Shown here: piece by piece, positions 51,396 through 59,370 of the stretch
Position numbering within the stretch: position 1 is the stretch's first letter
How the letters are laid out: each line of letters starts with the position of its first letter
DNA from: Pseudonocardia endophytica
GTDB taxonomy: Bacteria; Actinomycetota; Actinomycetes; Mycobacteriales; Pseudonocardiaceae
Reading direction: 5' to 3'
Length of the DNA stretch: 64,000 nucleotides
Assembly (NCBI RefSeq): GCF_004339565.1
Contig: NZ_SMFZ01000001.1
Span: 3,410,001-3,474,000 of the forward strand
Notes under the pieces: generated by a model
The model's input: the letters and a program-made list of their open reading frames with translations, nothing else
Database searches by the model: none
Told to the model about the DNA's origin: nothing
Translations under genes and position numbers: made by a program

Positions 51396-52337
51396 GTGAC
51401 GATCGCACCGGACGCCGACGGCCTGCTCCGCCGGTCGGCACTGCGGGCCGCCGGTTACGGCGACGCGGAGATCGACCGGATGCGCCGCGTCGGTGTGCTG
51501 GTCGGCGTGCGGCGCGGGGTCTACCGGAGGGCGGACTCGGCAGACCCGTCGTCCGTGGAGGAGCACGAGCTCCGCAGCCGGGCAGCAGCGCCGGAGCTGT
51601 CCGTCGAAGCCGTGTACGGCCATGCCACGGCCGCGGTCCTGCTCGGGCTACCGCTGTGGCGGACACCGCTCCGCCGGCTGCACGTGATCCGTGACCGCTC
51701 CGGTGGCGGGCGACGACGACCCAGCGTGCACGTCCACGTCGCTCCCCTTCCTCCGGAGGACATCGTCGAGATCGACGGGATGCGGCTGACCTCGCCGGCG
51801 CGGACCGTCGCCGACCTGGCCCGGACCCTGCCCGTCGAGCAGGCACTCGTCGTGGCGGACGGGGCACTGCACCGGGCCGTCCGCAACGAGCGCCTGGACG
51901 AGAGCGATCCCGGCGCGACGACGGCGAGCGCCGTGACGGCCTGTCTCGACCGGTTCGCCGGCCGGCGCGGAACCGCCGCGGCGATCCGCCTCGTCGAGTT
52001 CGCGGACCGCGCCAGCGAGAGCCCGGGTGAGACACGGAGCCGCTTCCGGATACACGTCGCGGGATTGCCGTCGCCGGTCACCCAGTGGCGCATCCCGGGC
52101 ACCCGTTACCGGGGCGACTTCGGGTGGCCCGAGCTCGGTGTCGTCGGCGAGTTCGACGGCCTGGTGAAGTACGGCCGGGGACGCTCCGCCGTCGACGAGG
52201 ACATGGCCGAGGTCGTCTGGCGGGAGAAGCAGCGCGAGGACCGGATCCGGGAGACCGGGCTGACCGTCGTCCGGTGGACGTGGCAGGAGATCGGCAGCGG
52301 CGAGATGGTCGCCCGGCTCTGGAAGCGACTCGGCTGA
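51396..52337 (+). CDS. Orphan AbiEi-type antitoxin domain plus DUF559/Vsr-like nuclease-fold protein
   Basis: A 313-residue protein. The N terminus (LLRRSALRAAGYGDAEIDRM, then VLVGVRRGVYRRA) is an AbiEi_4-like winged helix; the middle (TSPARTVADLARTLPVEQAL) is the usual AbiEi linker domain; the C terminus (RGDFGWPELGVVGEFDG, then REKQREDRIRETGLTVVRWT) is a DUF559/Vsr-like PD-(D/E)xK fold with D241 and E252 as candidate metal ligands. No AbiEii toxin partner is present. The start is uncertain: GTG 51396 with AGGAG 13 nt upstream, or GTG 51384. Its last 15 codons are part of the repeat units on both sides. Confidence 0.82.
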   Translation: MTIAPDADGLLRRSALRAAGYGDAEIDRMRRVGVLVGVRRGVYRRADSADPSSVEEHELRSRAAAPELSVEAVYGHATAAVLLGLPLWRTPLRRLHVIRDRSGGGRRRPSVHVHVAPLPPEDIVEIDGMRLTSPARTVADLARTLPVEQALVVADGALHRAVRNERLDESDPGATTASAVTACLDRFAGRRGTAAAIRLVEFADRASESPGETRSRFRIHVAGLPSPVTQWRIPGTRYRGDFGWPELGVVGEFDGLVKYGRGRSAVDEDMAEVVWREKQREDRIRETGLTVVRWTWQEIGSGEMVARLWKRLG

Positions 52338-52852
52338 CCACGTGCCGCACCCCCGCCCGGCGTGTCGCACCCGCTGCAACCGGTGCGGCACGCCGAGGAC
52401 AGGTGCGGCGCCAGGTGACGGGGTGCGGCAGGGGCCGACGGAGTGCGGCAGCGGCGAGATGGTCACCCGGCTCCGGAAGCGACTCGGCTGACCACATGTC
52501 GCACCCCCGCCCGGCGTGTCGCACCCGCCGCAACCGGTGCGACACGCCGAGGACAGGTGCGGCACCAAGTAACGGGGTGCGGCAGCGGGCCGACCGGATG
52601 CGGCAGCGGCGCGATGGTCGCCCGGCTCCGGAAGCGACTCGGCTGACCACGTGCCGCACCCCCGCCCGGCGTGTCGCACCCGCTGCAACCGGTGCGGCAC
52701 GCCGAGGACAGGTGCGGCACCAAGTGACGGGGTGCGGCGCGGGGCCAGGGGGTGCTGCAGCGGCCGACGGAGTGCGGCAACGGCCGACGGGGCGCGGCAG
52801 CGGGTGACGGGGTGCGGCGCCGGGGCACCGGGTGCGGCGGGCGGCGGAGGCG
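52292..52852. repeat. Right repeat array (direct orientation) beginning inside the AbiEi/DUF559 gene
   Basis: Three direct units begin at 52292, 52446 and 52601 (period 154-155 bp). Each starts CGGCAGCGGCG, continues with the gene-end sequence to its TGA (52292-52337 is the gene itself), then CCACGTGCCGCACCCCCGCC and the palindrome GGCGTGTCGCACC/GGTGCGGCACGCC. Degenerate ~20-nt GGGGTGCGGCA units follow to 52852, ending at the gtrA stop codon. The same unit lies in inverted orientation upstream of the gene. Confidence 0.9.
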
Positions 52853-53305
52853 TCAGCGGGCGCGGAAGACGACGGTGCGGAGCATCACGAAGTTGATCAC
52901 CGTCGCGGTGCCCTGGGCGATCACCCAGGCGACCGACTCGGCCAGTGTGCCGGGGGGAAGGGGGATCAGGGCGAGGGCCAGGGAGTTCACGCCCACGTTG
53001 ACGGCGAACGTGGTGCCGTACAACGCAACGAAGGCGGCGAAGCGGCCCTTGCCGCCCGTGTCGGAGCCGGTGAACGTGTACCGCTTGTTGAGCAGGTAGG
53101 CGGTCGTCGTGCCGAGGATGAAGCTGATCCCCTTCGACACCGGCACGTAGAGCCCGAGGTTCAGCAGCAGGTGGTAGACGCTGAAGTCGATCACCGCGGC
53201 CAGCACGCCGATGACGACGAAGCTGCCGATCTGCCGGAACAGACCGTTCCGCGGAGCGGGGCTCGTGGCCGTGGGGTCGACCCGCAAGGGCCCGGAGGCG
53301 GTCAC
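52853..53305 (-). CDS. GtrA family membrane protein
   Basis: A 150-residue protein with four transmembrane helices (for example SFVVIGVLAAVIDFSVYHLL and GISFILGTTTAYLLNKRYTF). It matches GtrA-like proteins such as mycobacterial Rv3789, encoded just before dprE1 and implicated in arabinogalactan synthesis, probably in handling decaprenyl-phosphate arabinose. The GTG at 53305 follows TACCCT (53312-53317, minus strand) by 6 nt, so it is chosen over the upstream ATG at 53368. Its stop codon borders the repeat array. Confidence 0.88.
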   Translation of the reverse strand: MTASGPLRVDPTATSPAPRNGLFRQIGSFVVIGVLAAVIDFSVYHLLLNLGLYVPVSKGISFILGTTTAYLLNKRYTFTGSDTGGKGRFAAFVALYGTTFAVNVGVNSLALALIPLPPGTLAESVAWVIAQGTATVINFVMLRTVVFRAR

Positions 53306-53377
53306 CCGTCGAGGGTAGCGCCGGACCGGGGACGTCCCGGGGCTGGCCCGCTCCTCTGGACTCGCCAACGAGTTTGC

Positions 53378-53390
53378 GCTACAAAGTAGC
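53378..53390. promoter_or_regulatory. Operator-like palindrome of the ABC-2 exporter operon
   Basis: GCTAC-AAA-GTAGC is a perfect inverted repeat about 30 bp upstream of the first gene of the operon, overlapping a TACAAA sequence that could be the -10 box. The operon encodes a small winged-helix regulator that is the likely ligand of this site. Confidence 0.5.
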
Positions 53391-53418
53391 TGTCAACGCA
53401 GACGACTTGGGGGACGAG

Positions 53419-54033
53419 ATGGACGAGCGGACGATCGACGACGGCGCGCCGGTGTCGGCCGCCGACGCGCTGGCGATCATCGAGCGCGAGCAGGCACGGA
53501 CGGAGCCGGACATCGGGCCGTTCTTCCTGCTATGGGGGGCGCTGTGGCTGGTCATCGGCCTGGGATGGTTCGCGGCGGGACAGGGCGTCGTCGACCCGCG
53601 GGCGGCGGGGATCGCCACGCTCGTCGCGGTCGTGGTCGGCAGCGTGGCCAGCACGCTGCTCGGCCGGCGGATCGGGCGCGGGGTGTCCGGGCCGTCGTCG
53701 CGGCAGGGTCTGATGTACGGGCTGTGCTGGCTGGTCGCGCTCGTCGCGACGGGGGCGATCGTCGGTGGGATGGCCCGGTTCGGCGACCCGGTCAGCTCGA
53801 CGATCGCGCCGGCGCTGTTCGTGTTCGTCGTCGGCGTGATGTACACGGCGGGCGGGGTGTTCTGGCGGAGCACGCTGGACTTCGGCCTCGGCGTCGTCGT
53901 CCAGGTGATCGCGGTGCTGGCGGTGTTCGTCGACGCGCCGTGGAACTCGCTGCTCGTCGGCGTGCTGGGGGGCGGCGCGCTGATCGTGGTCGGTGCGTAC
54001 CGGTCGATCCGCTACCGGCGGGCGAACCGGTGA
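53419..54033 (+). CDS. Membrane protein of the winged-helix/ABC-2 exporter operon
   Basis: A 204-residue protein with a short acidic N terminus (ADALAIIEREQARTEPDIGP) and six hydrophobic segments. GGGGGACGAG precedes the ATG at 53419. It is the first of four overlapping genes (membrane protein, winged-helix regulator, ABC ATPase, ABC-2 permease). It may sense membrane state or anchor the regulator (inference). Similar proteins accompany winged-helix regulators in other actinobacteria. Confidence 0.72.
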   Translation: MDERTIDDGAPVSAADALAIIEREQARTEPDIGPFFLLWGALWLVIGLGWFAAGQGVVDPRAAGIATLVAVVVGSVASTLLGRRIGRGVSGPSSRQGLMYGLCWLVALVATGAIVGGMARFGDPVSSTIAPALFVFVVGVMYTAGGVFWRSTLDFGLGVVVQVIAVLAVFVDAPWNSLLVGVLGGGALIVVGAYRSIRYRRANR

Positions 54034-54344
54034 CCGCCGCGGAGCTCGACCCGGTCATCCACGCGCAGGCACGGCTGCGGGTCACCGCCAGCCTGGCCAC
54101 GCTCGGCGAGGGGGACCGGATGACGTTCCCGCGGCTGCAGGAGCTGCTCGGGATGACCGCGGGGAACCTGTCGACGCACCTGCGCAAGCTCGAGGACGCC
54201 GGGTACGTCGCGATCACCAAGACCCACCAGCGGCGCACGCCGGTGACCTACGTGGAGCTGACGCGCGTCGGCCGGAGGGCGTTCGAGGACTACACGGCGA
54301 CGCTGCGCTCGCTGCTCGACCCGACCGCGGAGGTGCCGCGATGA
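54030..54344 (+). CDS. Winged-helix transcriptional regulator (MarR/ArsR-like, HTH_27 type)
   Basis: A 104-residue single-domain regulator: HAQARLRVTASLATLGEGDR, MTFPRLQELLGMTAGNLSTH, then LRKLEDAGYVAITKTHQRRT and the wing VELTRVGRRAFEDY. The GTG start overlaps the preceding stop codon (GTGA) and its stop overlaps the ATPase start. It probably represses its own operon through the GCTAC/GTAGC site. Confidence 0.9.
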   Translation: MTAAELDPVIHAQARLRVTASLATLGEGDRMTFPRLQELLGMTAGNLSTHLRKLEDAGYVAITKTHQRRTPVTYVELTRVGRRAFEDYTATLRSLLDPTAEVPR

Positions 54345-55216
54345 TGCCGGTGCGGTTGTCCGGGGTGACCCGGAGCTACGGGGACACCGTCGCGCTGGAC
54401 GGTGTGGACCTGGACGTCGTCGAGGGGTCGACGACCGGGTTGCTCGGCCCGAACGGCGCGGGCAAGTCCACGCTGATCGGTCTCGTCGCCGGCCTGCGCC
54501 GGGCGGACGCGGGCACGATCGAGCTGTTCGGTGGCGATCCGCGGGTGGCGGCGAACCGGGTGGCGCTCGGCATGACGCCGCAGGAGACCGGGCTGCCGGA
54601 CGCGCTGCGCGTCGGCGAGGTGGCGCGGTTCGTCGCAGGCCACTTCCCGGACCCGATGCCGTCGGGTGAGCTGCTGGAGCGGTTCGGTCTGTCCGGGCTG
54701 GAGCGCAAGCAGACCGGGAGTCTGTCCGGCGGGCAGAAGCGGCGGCTCGCGGTGGCGCTGGCGTTCGCCGGGCGGCCGCGGCTCGTGCTGCTCGACGAGC
54801 CGACGACCGGCCTGGACGTCGACGGTCGCCGCGCGCTCTGGGAGGGCGTGCGCGCGTTCCACGCCGACGGCGGCACGGTGCTTCTGACCACGCACTACCT
54901 GGAGGAGATCGAGAGTCTGGCCCAGCGGGTCGTCGTGCTGGCGAACGGGCGCGTGGTGGCCGACGGGAGCGTCGACGACGTCCGCGGGCTCGTGAAGCGC
55001 AGCCGCGTCACGCTGACCGCTCCCGTCCTGCCGGAGCTCGACGGCGTGATCCACACCGAGCGCGACGGCGTCGCCTGGGAGCTGCACACCGCCGACGCCG
55101 ACGCGCTCGTGCGCGAGCTGGTCACCCGGAACGTCGCGTTCAGCGACCTCCAGGTCCGCCGCGCCTCGCTGGAAGAGGCGTTCCTGACCATCACGTCCGC
55201 AGGGATGTCCCGATGA
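54341..55216 (+). CDS. ABC exporter ATP-binding protein (DrrA-like)
   Basis: A 291-residue ATPase: Walker A GPNGAGKST, signature LSGGQKRRLAVAL, Walker B LVLLDEPTTGLD and switch His in LTTHYLEE. A ~70-residue C-terminal extension after the core is typical of the drug- or lantibiotic-exporting DRA family. GGAGG precedes the ATG, which overlaps the regulator stop. It couples with the following ABC-2 permease. Cargo unknown. Confidence 0.93.
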   Translation: MMPVRLSGVTRSYGDTVALDGVDLDVVEGSTTGLLGPNGAGKSTLIGLVAGLRRADAGTIELFGGDPRVAANRVALGMTPQETGLPDALRVGEVARFVAGHFPDPMPSGELLERFGLSGLERKQTGSLSGGQKRRLAVALAFAGRPRLVLLDEPTTGLDVDGRRALWEGVRAFHADGGTVLLTTHYLEEIESLAQRVVVLANGRVVADGSVDDVRGLVKRSRVTLTAPVLPELDGVIHTERDGVAWELHTADADALVRELVTRNVAFSDLQVRRASLEEAFLTITSAGMSR

Positions 55217-55983
55217 CCACCGCGACGCTGCCGGTCGGCACCGGCGCCACCGTGCTGGCCCACTACCGCTACCTGCTGCTCGAACAGCTCCGGATCCCGA
55301 TCGCGGTGCTGTCCTCGGCCACGTTCCCGGCGCTGTCGCTGCTGTTCTTCGTGGTGCCGTTCGACACAGGGGCCGATCCCGCAGCGTCGGCGACGGCCGT
55401 CGCGCAGCTCTGTGTGTTCGGTGTCCTGACCGGGTTCCTGTTCACGTTCGGCATCGGCGTCGCCGACGACCGGGAGAAGCCGTGGGACCCGTACCTGCGC
55501 ACACTCCCGGCACCGGCCACGGCGCGGATCGCCGGTCGACTGCTCGTCGGACTGACGTTCGGGGTGGTCTCGATCATCCCGGTGCTGGCCGTCGGGGCGT
55601 TGTTCACGTCGGCGAGCGCACCGGTCGGCACGATCCTGCTCGGCGTGGTGGCCGTGCTGGTGGCCGGGATCCCGTTCCTGTTCGCCGGGCTGGCGATCGG
55701 CTACTCGCTGCCGACGAAGGCCGCCGTCCCGGTCACCCAGCTGATCTTCCTGCCGATCGCGTTCGGCGGAGGCCTGCTGCTCCCGCCGGATCTGTTCCCG
55801 GGCTGGCTGCAGGTCGTGTCGTCGCTGCTGCCCTCGCGCGGAGCCCGTGACCTGGTGGTGTGGACGGTGTCCGGCGCGACGCCGTCGACCCTGGCCGTCG
55901 TGATGTTCGTGGTGTGGACGGTCGTCCTCGGCGGCCTCGCGGTGTGGGCGTACCGGCGCGACGAGGGCCGCCGCTACCGGTGA
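55213..55983 (+). CDS. ABC-2 type exporter permease
   Basis: A 256-residue permease with six helices; LPSRGARDLVVWTVSGATPS near the end and the FTFGIGVADDREKPWDPYLR segment fit ABC-2 membrane proteins. The ATG overlaps the ATPase stop (ATGA). Last gene of the self-regulated exporter operon; the transported substrate is unknown (drug, lipid or peptide). Confidence 0.9.
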   Translation: MTTATLPVGTGATVLAHYRYLLLEQLRIPIAVLSSATFPALSLLFFVVPFDTGADPAASATAVAQLCVFGVLTGFLFTFGIGVADDREKPWDPYLRTLPAPATARIAGRLLVGLTFGVVSIIPVLAVGALFTSASAPVGTILLGVVAVLVAGIPFLFAGLAIGYSLPTKAAVPVTQLIFLPIAFGGGLLLPPDLFPGWLQVVSSLLPSRGARDLVVWTVSGATPSTLAVVMFVVWTVVLGGLAVWAYRRDEGRRYR

Positions 55984-56010
55984 TCGCGCCCCACACCGGG
56001 CGCGCGGCGG

Positions 56011-56652
56011 TCAGGCGATCCGCGACCGCAGGGTCTCGACGCCGGGGCCGGTCAGGTCGTCGAGGTACGACGACCGGCCGGCCATCGCCATGACCAGCGC
56101 GAGCGTCGTGCCCCGCACGAGGGGACCGTCACCCGTCGCGAACTCCTCGTCGGTCGCCTCCACCCGCAGGCCCTCGATCGCGGACCTGCTGGCGACGGTG
56201 AAGTTCCGGCTCGCGAAGAAGCGGGCCACCTCGGTCGTCGCCTCGGCGGACGGGGTGCGCTGCAGCCCGAGGGGCCTGCGGATGTCCTGGCCGTGCACGA
56301 CGATCTCGCCGAGCCACGCGCCGGTGTCGCCCGTCGGGCCGGTGGTGCTCGTCTCGATCGCACGGAAGCGCTCGAGCGTCACCGACGGCGTCGCGCCGCG
56401 GTGCTCGGCGAGGCGGCGGTCGTTGTGCACGCCGTCGTCGAACCGGGCGCCGATCATGCTGCGGAGCCAGCGCCACCGCTCGATGCTCGCCGCCGCCGTC
56501 AGGTGCGCGACGACCTCCTCCACGCTCCACCGCCCACACAGCGACGGCGCGGCCCACTGCTCGGGCGTCAGCCCGGCGAGGTCCTCGGCGAGGGCGGCGC
56601 GCTCGGCGTGGACGAATGCCCAGTGGGCCTCACGGGACGGGGCGGTGGGCAT
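56011..56652 (-). CDS. Maleylpyruvate isomerase-like (TIGR03083/DinB) family protein
   Basis: A 213-residue protein with the mycothiol-dependent maleylpyruvate isomerase N-terminal fold: ERAALAEDLAGLTPEQWAAP, SLCGRWSVEEVVAHLTAAAS (metal His) and GEIVVHGQDIRRPLG (second metal His). Members use mycothiol as thiol cofactor or are uncharacterised. GAGGAGCC precedes the ATG. It is convergent with the exporter operon. Confidence 0.88.
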   Translation of the reverse strand: MPTAPSREAHWAFVHAERAALAEDLAGLTPEQWAAPSLCGRWSVEEVVAHLTAAASIERWRWLRSMIGARFDDGVHNDRRLAEHRGATPSVTLERFRAIETSTTGPTGDTGAWLGEIVVHGQDIRRPLGLQRTPSAEATTEVARFFASRNFTVASRSAIEGLRVEATDEEFATGDGPLVRGTTLALVMAMAGRSSYLDDLTGPGVETLRSRIA

Positions 56653-56713
56653 GGCGGCTCCTCGGGCTCGGTGACTACCCGGTTCGACCGCGCGGCCGAG
56701 CGGAAGTCATCGG

Positions 56714-56777
56714 TGATCGGCGGTCGGGCGTGGATCGGCGCCGTGGGTGGCGCCGATCGCCACCGAACGGGCGATCA
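56714..56777. repeat. ~64-bp palindromic unit with TGATC...GATCA ends
   Basis: Starts TGATCGGCGGTCGGGCG and ends CGGGCGATCA, with an inner perfect palindrome GATCGGCGCC...GGCGCCGATC (56733-56758). It lies in the gap between the maleylpyruvate isomerase-like gene and the DUF1707 gene. Same family as the units at 30681-30904 and 45672-45735. No gene in the gap. Confidence 0.65.
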
Positions 56778-56827
56778 CCGGTGGAGACGGGCGGGGCGGC
56801 GCGAGGCTCAGCGGCGCGGAACCGGGT

Positions 56828-57430
56828 TCAGAAGTGCCGGCCGGCGAACACGAACCTCCGGCGCACCGTCACCGACCCCATGCTGGAGCGGCCGTAGATC
56901 CGGAAGTGCGGGTGCCCGTGACTCGGCCGGGACCCGACCTTGCTGCGCACCGAACCCATCGAGGTCTCCATGCCGTCGACGTCGGCGGTGGCGTCGTCGG
57001 GCACGAGGAGCTTCGCCGAGCCGGCACCGAGTTGCAGCTCCACCTCGATCACCGGGTGGCGCAGCGTCGTGTCGCAGAAGTCGAGGTGCACGGAGCCCAT
57101 GGAGCTCTGCACCCGCAGTCGCGCCGGGACGTCCCAGTCACCGGTGCGCTTCAGCGCGTGCATCCCGGCCCGCAGCACGGTCGGTGGGCCGACCGGGGTG
57201 GACAGCACGTTCGCCGACAGGTTCAGCGGGTCGCCGGGCAGGTCGGACAGCACCGGGACGAGGTCGCTGCCGAAGCGGGCGGCGTAGACGATCGCGAGCC
57301 GCTCCTCGAGTTCCTCGACCGTGATCCGGCCCTCGGACATCGCGTGCTGCAACCGTTCCGCGGCGCGCTCGCGATCGGCGTGCGAGATCCTGACGTCACG
57401 CCGGTCGGGGGCAGGGGGCTGCGGCTCCAT
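56828..57430 (-). CDS. DUF1707 (SHOCT-like) domain protein with a LiaF-like C-terminal part
   Basis: A 200-residue protein. The N-terminal DUF1707 domain is DVRISHADRERAAERLQHAM followed by SEGRITVEELEERLAIVYAA; the C-terminal part has repeated SSMGSVHLDF/SSMGSVTVRR motifs like those of LiaF-type proteins. Function unknown, probably linked to the envelope. TACCCT (57439-57444, minus strand) lies 5-8 nt before the start, so the mRNA is likely leaderless; ATG 57430 or GTG 57433 could start it. Confidence 0.85.
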   Translation of the reverse strand: MEPQPPAPDRRDVRISHADRERAAERLQHAMSEGRITVEELEERLAIVYAARFGSDLVPVLSDLPGDPLNLSANVLSTPVGPPTVLRAGMHALKRTGDWDVPARLRVQSSMGSVHLDFCDTTLRHPVIEVELQLGAGSAKLLVPDDATADVDGMETSMGSVRSKVGSRPSHGHPHFRIYGRSSMGSVTVRRRFVFAGRHF

Positions 57431-57448
57431 CACGGAGCAGGGTAATCC

Positions 57449-59311
57449 TCACCCCGGGCCGAGGCGGAACAGCCAGACCCCTCCGTCGAACCTGCCGGGG
57501 TCGCCGGTCACTCGGCGGGACCAGTCGAGCACCGCCGGGTCGGTGGCCGGGTCCTGCGGAACGACCGCGACGACCGTGACGCCGACCGCCCGCAGGTCGC
57601 CCGCCGCGGCGGCGGTGTAGCGGTCGCTCGGTTGGTTCTTGCCGTCGGCGACCCACTGAGCGCCGATCTGGTAGCGGTTCCACGCCGACTCGATGACCAC
57701 GTCGTCCTCGGGGTCGGACGCGATGTAGTAGCCACCGGGCGTCCGGAACGCCATGCCGGACGCGACCTGCCAGCGCAGGCCCTGCGCGCCGTCGTCCCAT
57801 GCCGCGGTCGTGCGCGGGTAGAGCTCGAGTACGTCGTCCGGGGAGAACGCCGTTCCGGGCGCGGCGAACAGGGCCGGAACGGGGGCGGGCTGCACCTCCT
57901 GGGCGTCGGCCGGGATCCAGGACAGCAGCGCGAACCCGGTCAGCGCGACGGCACCGATCCGCGCCGCACCGGACGGCGCGACCGTCGGCAGATGATCGAT
58001 CCACATCGCGACGACGACGGCGACGCACATCCCGACGACGACCTGGATCCGCACCGGCTCGATCTCGGACAGCAGCGGGACGTGCCGCATCACCGTCCAC
58101 GGCAACGTGATCCCGGCAGCCGCGCCGAGGAACGTGACGCCGGTGCCGAGCGAGCAGAACCACGCGAGCGCACCGACGGTGGCGACCACCCGGAGGACCG
58201 TGGACCGGACGACCAGCACCGCGACGACCACCAGCGCCAGCATCGCGATCCCGACGTAGCCGCCCTGCTCGCCGACGTGCCCGGCCAGCTCGTCGGCGAG
58301 CCCGTCCGGGGCCGGGCGGATCGCCGTCATCCGGGTCGGGACGAGCAGGTTGGCCAGGTCGGCGCCGGTCGCGTCGATGTTGCGGATCGATCCGCGCGGG
58401 CGCACCGGACCGGCCAGGATCAGGTACAGCGGGTAGGCGCCGACGACGGCGAAGACCCCGACACAGGCGGCGGCCGCGCGAGCCAGCCCCGGCAGCGCCG
58501 GGCGTACCCGGCGCGGGAACCGCAGCGCGAGCACGACGGCGGTCATCACGAGGAACACGACGCCGATGGCCAGCATCTGCGTGTACAGAACCAGCTGCGC
58601 CACGAGCACGAGCCCGGTGACCGCGCCGAGGAGCCACGGTCGTCGAACAGGAGCGGCTCGTTTCACCCGCCCCGCCGGCTCCGCATGCTCCGCCGGCTGC
58701 CATCCCCCGAACAGGTGGTGCGCGAGCAGCAGCAGGACCGGTGGCAGCAGCGACCACGTCAGGTTCAGGTGCCCGGCCACGGCGTGCGCCATGTGGAACG
58801 GCGCGAACGCGTACAACGCCCCGCCGATCCCCCGCGCGACCCAGCCCCGCACGTACGGCCGGAGCGCGAACACGAGCGCCACACCGGACGCGACCGGGCC
58901 GAGCACGACGCCCACGTTGTAGGCGACGACCGCCCCCGCCGTCAGCGTGACCGGCGAGAGCAGCACACCGAGCAGCGGCACGCTCGTGTTCCACAGCGCG
59001 TTCAGGCCGTACGGGTAGTGCATGTAGTCGGTGACCAGCGGGTTCTCGCCGTGCAGCACCGACCACGGCACCCAGTTCAGCCACCACGAGAACATGTCGG
59101 CGTCGGCCGTGACGCGTCCGATCAGGACGGTCGAGGGCGAGCCGAGCGCGCGGTGCTGCAGCGCCAGCGAGAACAGCAGATAGGCCAGAGCCAGGAGCAG
59201 CGGCGGGACCCACCGCCGTCGCGGACGCACGACGGGCAGCGCCGCCGTCGTCGCCTCGACCGTCTCCCGGGCGTGCCGGGGACGGCGTCGTTCCCCCGTC
59301 ACACCCAGCAC
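57449..59311 (-). CDS. Large GT-C-like polytopic membrane protein, unknown function
   Basis: A 620-residue protein with about 11-12 transmembrane helices. The first external loop contains [20 protein letters not shown], then [20 protein letters not shown], a DxD-like acidic motif resembling GT-C glycosyltransferases. A soluble C-terminal domain (~150 residues) follows. GT-C enzymes use polyprenyl-phosphate sugars. Its place next to dprE1 suggests a role in the arabinan or another surface glycan (inference). The GTG start at 59311 is uncertain; GTG 59302 is an alternative. Divergent from dprE1 with a 59-bp gap. Confidence 0.75.
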   Translation of the reverse strand: MLGVTGERRRPRHARETVEATTAALPVVRPRRRWVPPLLLALAYLLFSLALQHRALGSPSTVLIGRVTADADMFSWWLNWVPWSVLHGENPLVTDYMHYPYGLNALWNTSVPLLGVLLSPVTLTAGAVVAYNVGVVLGPVASGVALVFALRPYVRGWVARGIGGALYAFAPFHMAHAVAGHLNLTWSLLPPVLLLLAHHLFGGWQPAEHAEPAGRVKRAAPVRRPWLLGAVTGLVLVAQLVLYTQMLAIGVVFLVMTAVVLALRFPRRVRPALPGLARAAAACVGVFAVVGAYPLYLILAGPVRPRGSIRNIDATGADLANLLVPTRMTAIRPAPDGLADELAGHVGEQGGYVGIAMLALVVVAVLVVRSTVLRVVATVGALAWFCSLGTGVTFLGAAAGITLPWTVMRHVPLLSEIEPVRIQVVVGMCVAVVVAMWIDHLPTVAPSGAARIGAVALTGFALLSWIPADAQEVQPAPVPALFAAPGTAFSPDDVLELYPRTTAAWDDGAQGLRWQVASGMAFRTPGGYYIASDPEDDVVIESAWNRYQIGAQWVADGKNQPSDRYTAAAAGDLRAVGVTVVAVVPQDPATDPAVLDWSRRVTGDPGRFDGGVWLFRLGPG

Positions 59312-59370
59312 GGGGCCAGCATCCCACGCGGCGCGTGGGCCCGGAGGCGCTCTCGGTAGCCTGGCCCGCG

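Noticed and set aside
51396..52337. Complete AbiE type IV toxin-antitoxin system
   Set aside because: Only the AbiEi-like antitoxin domain is present and it is fused to a nuclease-like domain; no nucleotidyltransferase toxin (AbiEii) lies on either side.
50720..52852. Possible CRISPR array
   Set aside because: Spacing of units is irregular, the intervening sequences are themselves repeats, units contain coding sequence of the adjacent gene, and no cas genes are present.
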